Of a stretch of 37,133 nucleotides of DNA, positions 34,253-37,133 are shown one piece after another. Origin of the DNA: Acidobacteriaceae bacterium (GTDB taxonomy: Bacteria > Acidobacteriota > Terriglobia > Terriglobales > Acidobacteriaceae). The stretch is taken from positions 1-37,133 of the forward strand of contig JANXZM010000056.1 of NCBI GenBank assembly GCA_025355505.1. Direction: 5' to 3'. The position numbers and the translations under genes were made by a program. Below the pieces are notes generated by a model that saw only the letters and a list, made by a program, of their open reading frames with translations, did no database searches and was not told the origin of the DNA. Numbering within the stretch: the stretch's first letter is position 1; each line of letters opens with the position of its first letter.

Positions 34253-34687
34253 GTGGCTTTTTGTGCAAGCTGTGGTACGCAGATCGCGGATGGATCAACC
34301 TGTCCCAAGTGTGCTGGCGGCGCCGGACAAGGCGCAATCGCACCCGCCGCCGCTGGACTCACCGACAACGTGGCCGGCGCGCTGGCCTACGTCACCATCA
34401 TTCCGGCGATTGTGTTTCTAGTACTGGAGCCGTTCAACCGGAAGCGCTTCGTCCGCTTCCATGCCTTTCAATCCATCTTCTTCATGATCGCCTGGATCGT
34501 ACTCGAGATCGGCCTGGCATTCATTGGCCACATTCCATTCCTCGGGTGGGCAACACTGCTGCTGTGGCCGCTGATCGGTTTGGTTGGGTTTGTAATCTGG
34601 CTGATTCTGGTGCTCAAGGCCTACCAGGGACAGATGTTCAAGCTGCCCGTGATCGGCGACATGGCCGAGCAGCAAGCTGGCTCGTAA
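34253..34687 (+). CDS. Zinc-ribbon membrane protein (DUF4870-like)
   Basis: 144 residues. An N-terminal zinc ribbon (Cys4, Cys7, Cys17, Cys20) is followed by a linker and three hydrophobic helices (VTIIPAIVFLVLEP, FFMIAWIVLEIGLAF, WPLIGLVGFVIWLILVLKAY). FVRFHAFQSIFF resembles the conserved part of DUF4870/Tic20-like proteins. The function is unknown. The GTG start is strongly supported by AAAGGAGG 5 bases upstream. It precedes the TonB-like gene, 117 bases apart. Confidence 0.8.
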   Translation: MAFCASCGTQIADGSTCPKCAGGAGQGAIAPAAAGLTDNVAGALAYVTIIPAIVFLVLEPFNRKRFVRFHAFQSIFFMIAWIVLEIGLAFIGHIPFLGWATLLLWPLIGLVGFVIWLILVLKAYQGQMFKLPVIGDMAEQQAGS

Positions 34688-34804
34688 GCGGACCGGCATA
34701 CAATTCGTGGCTGGGAACGCAACGGAGAGGGCGAACTGGCAGTTAGGTTCGTCTCCAAAACCTTTTCTGCTTTTGCACCTCAATCCAGTAAGCTGGGGAT
34801 TGTC

Positions 34805-35467
34805 GTGTTCACTGGTCTTCAGCAAACAAGTTCTGGAATCCGGCGCCAACCTGCGGTCGCACTGTCCGTGGCTGCGCATCTGGCGGTGTTGGCCGTGCTC
34901 GTCTTCCATACTTCCAGGGTGATCGACCTGAACCCCGCATGGCTTGCCTATGGGGACGGCGCCCACACCTACCAACTGATTTACTCCCCACCGTCCGCCC
35001 AGAACCTCAACCCGTCTCCAGCCGCGGCCAAGTTGTTGTTCCCGCCAACGGCGAGCAAGCCGCGACCACGCCCGCAGTCCCAGCCGCCAAAGCCTGCGCC
35101 ACAACCTCAGCAGGTCATGGCCGACGCGGAAGCAGGCGACCACAATTCCCACGCCGGATCTCCGCTGGGCACCATGATTGACGGACCGATCACCGGCCAT
35201 GAAGTCCACGTCGCATATCCGACCGTGTATCCGGATCCTCCCGTGGCGCGCGCCGAGCTTCCCCGGGACCTGCAGGGCGACGTCGTCATCGAGGTCACGA
35301 TCGACTCCCACGGCAACGTCGTCGAAACCAAAATTGTCCAGGCCATCGGCCACGGCATAGACGAAAAGATCGAGGCCACTCTTCGTCGGTGGCACTACCA
35401 GCCAGCCACACTTGACGGCGTGCCCGTCGCCTCCAGGCACGACGTACACTTCCATTTTCCGTCGTGA
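34805..35467 (+). CDS. TonB-like energy-transducing protein
   Basis: 220 residues. One N-terminal membrane helix (17-35) contains Ser21 and His25 spaced as Ser16 and His20 are in E. coli TonB, the pair needed to respond to ExbB/ExbD. A Pro/Gln/Ala-rich periplasmic spacer follows (about 60-105), then a C-terminal TonB domain (LQGDVVIEVTIDSHGNVVETKIVQ ... RRWHYQPATLDGVPVA). It should transmit inner-membrane energy to outer-membrane receptors such as the Oar-type one at 13135. No exbB/exbD is nearby. The GTG start lacks a good ribosome site. Confidence 0.85.
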   Translation: MFTGLQQTSSGIRRQPAVALSVAAHLAVLAVLVFHTSRVIDLNPAWLAYGDGAHTYQLIYSPPSAQNLNPSPAAAKLLFPPTASKPRPRPQSQPPKPAPQPQQVMADAEAGDHNSHAGSPLGTMIDGPITGHEVHVAYPTVYPDPPVARAELPRDLQGDVVIEVTIDSHGNVVETKIVQAIGHGIDEKIEATLRRWHYQPATLDGVPVASRHDVHFHFPS

Positions 35468-35558
35468 CCGACAATCAAGGCGCCTGCGAGAGATGTATTT
35501 CGCTATATGTTCGCCTGTACGGTAAACTCTCTGCCCATCGAGCCAGGAGCGCACAACC

Positions 35559-36179
35559 ATGCCCAAATCGAGTCACCAACCCGCGATCCGCCACCTGAAA
35601 AAATCCGACCCCGTGATGGCGGAGATTATCGAACGTGTCGGGTCATGCCGCATGCAGTTTGGCAAGCCCACGTTTCACGCCCTGGCTGAGTCGATCCTCT
35701 ATCAGCAATTGAATGGCAAGGCCGCCGCCACCATCTTTGAACGCTTCACCATACGAGCCGGTGATCCGCTGACGCCGAAGGGCATTCTCAAGCTGACCGA
35801 CGCGGAGATGCGCGGCGTCGGTCTCTCACGGCAGAAGACCGCGTACCTGCGCGATCTCGCGGAAAAAACTGCGGCCGGCTTGCTGGAGTTCGAGCGCTTG
35901 CCGGAGTTGACGGAAGAGGAAGTAATCTCCCATCTCACGCAAGTCAAGGGCATCGGCGTCTGGACGGCGCACATGTTCCTGATGTTCACCCTGCGGCGTC
36001 CGGATATTCTGCCCACCGGCGATTACGGCATACAGGCTGCGATCAAGAAGCACTACAAGAAACGCAAGTGGCCCAAGCCCGCCGTGATGGAGAAAATCGC
36101 CAAACCCTGGGCGCCCTATCGCTCCATCGCGTGCTGGTATCTGTGGCAGAGTCTGGATATGAAGACGGTCGAAAAATAA
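35559..36179 (+). CDS. DNA-3-methyladenine glycosylase (AlkA type)
   Basis: Removes alkylated bases from DNA in base-excision repair. It has 206 residues, the compact AlkA/MAG form. The helix-hairpin-helix is LTQVKGIGVWTAHMF (126-140) and the catalytic Asp155 sits in PTGDYG, with the usual spacing. LAESILYQQLNGKAA is the conserved N-terminal helix. The ATG has GGAG 9 bases upstream. Several bases such as 3-methyladenine are possible substrates. Confidence 0.92.
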   Translation: MPKSSHQPAIRHLKKSDPVMAEIIERVGSCRMQFGKPTFHALAESILYQQLNGKAAATIFERFTIRAGDPLTPKGILKLTDAEMRGVGLSRQKTAYLRDLAEKTAAGLLEFERLPELTEEEVISHLTQVKGIGVWTAHMFLMFTLRRPDILPTGDYGIQAAIKKHYKKRKWPKPAVMEKIAKPWAPYRSIACWYLWQSLDMKTVEK

Positions 36180-37015
36180 TCTCAGTCGGCCTTTCGCTTG
36201 GATTTTGGTTGGAGCGGGTGCCCCATCCTTGCGCGGCCTTTTGCGCAAGGGTGGGATTCCACAGTCGCCGCCCTCTCGGGGTTTTCTCGAGCCACATGAC
36301 AGAAAATCGGGAAACATCCCGTCTGGAATTCGGTCTTGGGAGGGGCCTCAACTTTTTTTTGCGGGGCCCCTACTCCTCGTTGGACTTTTTCGCTCATTTT
36401 CCGAGGATGTTTACTGGTTAGTACCCCTACCCCCCCTCCCCCCGGTCTATTGGAATCATGGGGTTAGCGGGAATTTTTCCACGTGGTCTTTGAATCGAAA
36501 GGACTTACATCAAAGTATTCCAGAATAAGGACTTACGGGATTTCCCTGACTCAGTGGGCCTTCGTAGTGGAGTAAATTGTGTCAAGCCCCCTTTTTCGGG
36601 TCGAATCTCGGTTTTTCAAAGAACGCTTAGATGGTTTTGGGCAAGCACGCAGACCGTCTCTGGAGACGGGCGCACTTCTGCCTTGCCACAGGTCAGTCAT
36701 CATTGTCGCGCGCGGCGGGTTGGGTGTCTGTGATGGGGGTACGGAAAATTTGTGATGAAAAAGGTCTGGCGTCCGATTGCGGAAGTGGGAAGGCTCGCGG
36801 CCTCACACGGTCTCGAAAACCGCGGCGGGCATAGCGCACCAACAGAAACGGCTCCCCTGTCATCCGGCGGGCGAAGCGCCGATAATACCAGGAAGATTCC
36901 GCTTGGCAAGATCGAAGTTACTGGAAACCAACATGCCTCCTGGATCAATCAAAAGACGCGCCACCGCCGAGCCTCGACGGAAAGGCGTAAGTATTTGATA
37001 ATATTTTAGAAACTA
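36180..37015. other. Repeat-rich intergenic gap
   Basis: No gene is supported. Hairpin 36223-36254 has 12-base arms CCATCCTTGCGC and GCGCAAGGGTGG with one mismatch. Bases 36424-36443 are almost pure C in runs of 4, 7 and 6. GGACTTAC occurs at 36501 and 36529, a degenerate tandem pair of period 28 (flanked by GAATCGAAA, GAATAA). CGTCTC-TG-GAGACG lies near 36655. An 85-codon frame at 36752-37009 shows no domain and is probably chance. Confidence 0.6.
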
Positions 37016-37133
37016 GTGTCTTCCATCACTCCCATCAAGCTTTCCGACAAGCAAGGCGCGGCCGAATTTCGCGCGGCTCCGGCCGAGGGGCTCGTCCGCT
37101 CCACCGCGCGTTATCTGCTCCGGACCGAGGTGC
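37016..37133 (+). CDS. Start of an unidentified gene cut by the window end
   Basis: From GTG 37016 an open frame of 39 codons (VSSITPIKLSDKQGAAEFRA...) continues past the window. TAG at 37007 closes the frame upstream, so it must start here or just inside. It has no clear ribosome site, and its identity cannot be told from this piece. Codon use (GCG, GCC, CGC, CTC) looks like the coding regions around it. Confidence 0.4.
   Translation, partial: MSSITPIKLSDKQGAAEFRAAPAEGLVRSTARYLLRTEV

Noticed and set aside
34060-34368. 102-codon minus-strand frame between the sulfotransferase and zinc-ribbon genes
   Set aside because: Half of it is antisense to the zinc-ribbon gene, and no ribosome site or domain is visible.
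36752-37009. 85-codon frame in the right-hand gap
   Set aside because: No recognisable motif, no convincing ribosome site, and it lies in a repeat-rich region.

Overview
The window looks like a piece of an Acidobacteriota chromosome, most likely Terriglobia (the Koribacter/Sulfotelmatobacter neighbourhood). This is inferred from gene style, not from a marker gene. The clues are a very large Oar-type TonB receptor with an N-terminal carboxypeptidase-regulatory-like domain, a Ser/Thr kinase fused to TPRs, a giant secreted PIG-L protein, a high GC content, and many short palindromic intergenic repeats. There is no rRNA, tRNA, CRISPR array, intact insertion sequence or prophage.

Layout. 0.25-7.2 kb (+): a membrane Ser/Thr kinase, a secreted PIG-L deacetylase and an APC permease. 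A frameshifted scrap of an MFS_3 exporter follows the permease stop directly. 7.5-13 kb: amino-acid genes, with homoserine kinase, threonine synthase and a cupin with a histone-like basic tail on the minus strand. Diverging from them are a branched-chain aminotransferase and a Cys/Met-metabolism PLP enzyme. 13.1-18 kb (-): an Oar-type TonB receptor and its LacI-family regulator, with a CG-centred operator candidate in the receptor promoter. 18-21 kb: an exported TPR protein (+), converging with a LeuA-like acyltransferase and a small Cys-rich protein (-).

21.2-23.8 kb is an oxidative-stress pair. OxyR retains both redox cysteines at the classical 9-residue spacing and diverges from a clade-3 catalase; the gap holds an ATAG-N7-CTAT OxyR half-site and a perfect 20-bp palindrome. 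24-26.5 kb (-): an aldehyde dehydrogenase and tRNA pseudouridine synthase TruA, separated by an 83-base hairpin repeat. 26.7-29.9 kb (+): a TolC-like outer-membrane factor and a WaaE-like glycosyltransferase. 29.9-32.6 kb: a methyltransferase-fold protein diverges from a B12-dependent acyl-CoA mutase large subunit whose specificity residues (Phe122, Gln240) look like isobutyryl-CoA mutase rather than methylmalonyl-CoA mutase. 32.7-36.2 kb: an ORF6N protein with a downstream remnant of a second copy, a small sulfotransferase, a zinc-ribbon membrane protein, a TonB-like protein and an AlkA-type DNA glycosylase. The last 0.9 kb is a repeat-rich gap and the first codons of a gene cut by the window end.

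Working together: the thr genes, the aminotransferase and the Cys/Met enzyme form a loose amino-acid block. OxyR plus catalase is a self-contained peroxide response. LacI plus the receptor is probably a substrate-induced uptake locus that a TonB-like protein such as the one at 34.8 kb could energise. The most unusual layer is the population of palindromic repeats. Several supply stop codons or sit immediately beside ribosome-binding sites, so they have shaped gene ends here.
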